Source of the DNA: an uncultured Campylobacter sp.
GTDB lineage: Bacteria > Campylobacterota > Campylobacteria > Campylobacterales > Campylobacteraceae
Length of the DNA: 6,724 nucleotides
Direction: 5' to 3'
Assembly: GCA_937875715.1 (NCBI GenBank)
Contig: CALEHZ010000392.1
Location: 1 to 6,724, forward strand
This document shows positions 6,626 to 6,724 of the stretch, one piece after another. Position 1 is the first letter of the stretch; the number at the start of each line of letters is the position of its first letter. The notes under the pieces were generated by a model that saw only the letters and a program-made list of their open reading frames with translations, was not told where the DNA came from and made no database searches. Position numbers and translations under genes: made by a program.

Positions 6626-6694
6626 AATTCACTTTTATAAAATTCGGCTGAATTTTATAAAATTATTTGAATTTTATGAATTTTATAAAATTCA
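6615..6694. repeat. Palindromic repeat block after the last gene
   Basis: A copy at 6615-6630 (core AATTTTATAAAATT, 6616-6629) contains the stop codon of the SGNH-like gene. TTTTATAAAATTC at 6633-6645 pairs perfectly over 13 bp with GAATTTTATAAAA at 6650-6662 around the loop ggct. A half-site GAATTTTAT lies at 6669-6677. It is followed by ATGAATTTTATAAAATTCAT at 6676-6695, a perfect 20-bp palindrome and the longest symmetric copy in the window. The family is the same as in the other two gaps. Confidence 0.9.
6633..6662. terminator. Possible terminator or 3'-end hairpin after the macAB operon
   Basis: This perfect 13-bp stem with a 4-base loop (ggct) begins 7 bases after the last stop codon of the operon. 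The stem contains one G-C pair next to the loop, and only a short mixed A/T stretch follows, so efficiency as an intrinsic terminator is doubtful. Position is the main argument. Confidence 0.35.
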
Positions 6695-6724
6695 TGGTTT
6701 AGCAACACTGCGCCGATTTGAATT
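6695..6724. other. Right window edge, short GC-richer segment, no gene assigned
   Basis: After the 20-bp palindrome comes a short piece (gcaacactgcgccg and flanks) that is richer in G+C than its surroundings. It ends in atttgaatt, which matches the entry into another half-site (compare 6666-6672). On the minus strand one frame closes at the TGA inside the palindrome, so it could be the tail of a convergent gene, but too little is present to decide. Confidence 0.3.

Overview
The window looks like chromosome of a Campylobacterota member, most likely a Campylobacter species. It is AT-rich with short intergenic gaps, AAGGA-type ribosome sites, an extended -10 box with no clear -35, and typical epsilonproteobacterial protein wording. 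The species cannot be read from the sequence.

Layout: (1) positions 1-33 hold a probable 3' tail of a plus-strand gene. (2) Positions 31-141 are a dense block of inverted repeats between that gene and the next, which converges on it. (3) A minus-strand operon (2228 down to 145) encodes a 10-helix AEC-family permease, followed after 20 bases by a PLP-dependent decarboxylase of the bacterial histidine decarboxylase type. Together they suggest amino acid uptake, decarboxylation and amine exchange. (4) A 106-bp divergent promoter region (2229-2334) separates this operon from (5) a plus-strand operon. That operon is macA (periplasmic adaptor), macB (ABC ATPase-permease), and a more AT-rich gene for a membrane-anchored SGNH-hydrolase-like protein of the kind found with surface polysaccharide acylation genes. 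No TolC-type outer-membrane channel gene lies in the window. (6) The right edge is another repeat block.

The most distinctive feature is a palindromic repeat family built on TGAATTTTATAAAATTCA. It fills all three gaps of about 90 bp or more that follow stop codons (about 31-141, 3522-3585, 6615-6694). It is absent from the one divergent promoter region. Copies are whole palindromes or half-sites arranged as hairpins around short, often GC-rich loops, and one hairpin shows matching changes in both arms. I do not recall a named family for it. The placement fits a 3'-end, terminator or REP-like role better than an operator role, but this is inference.

No stretch over 300 bases lacks a gene.
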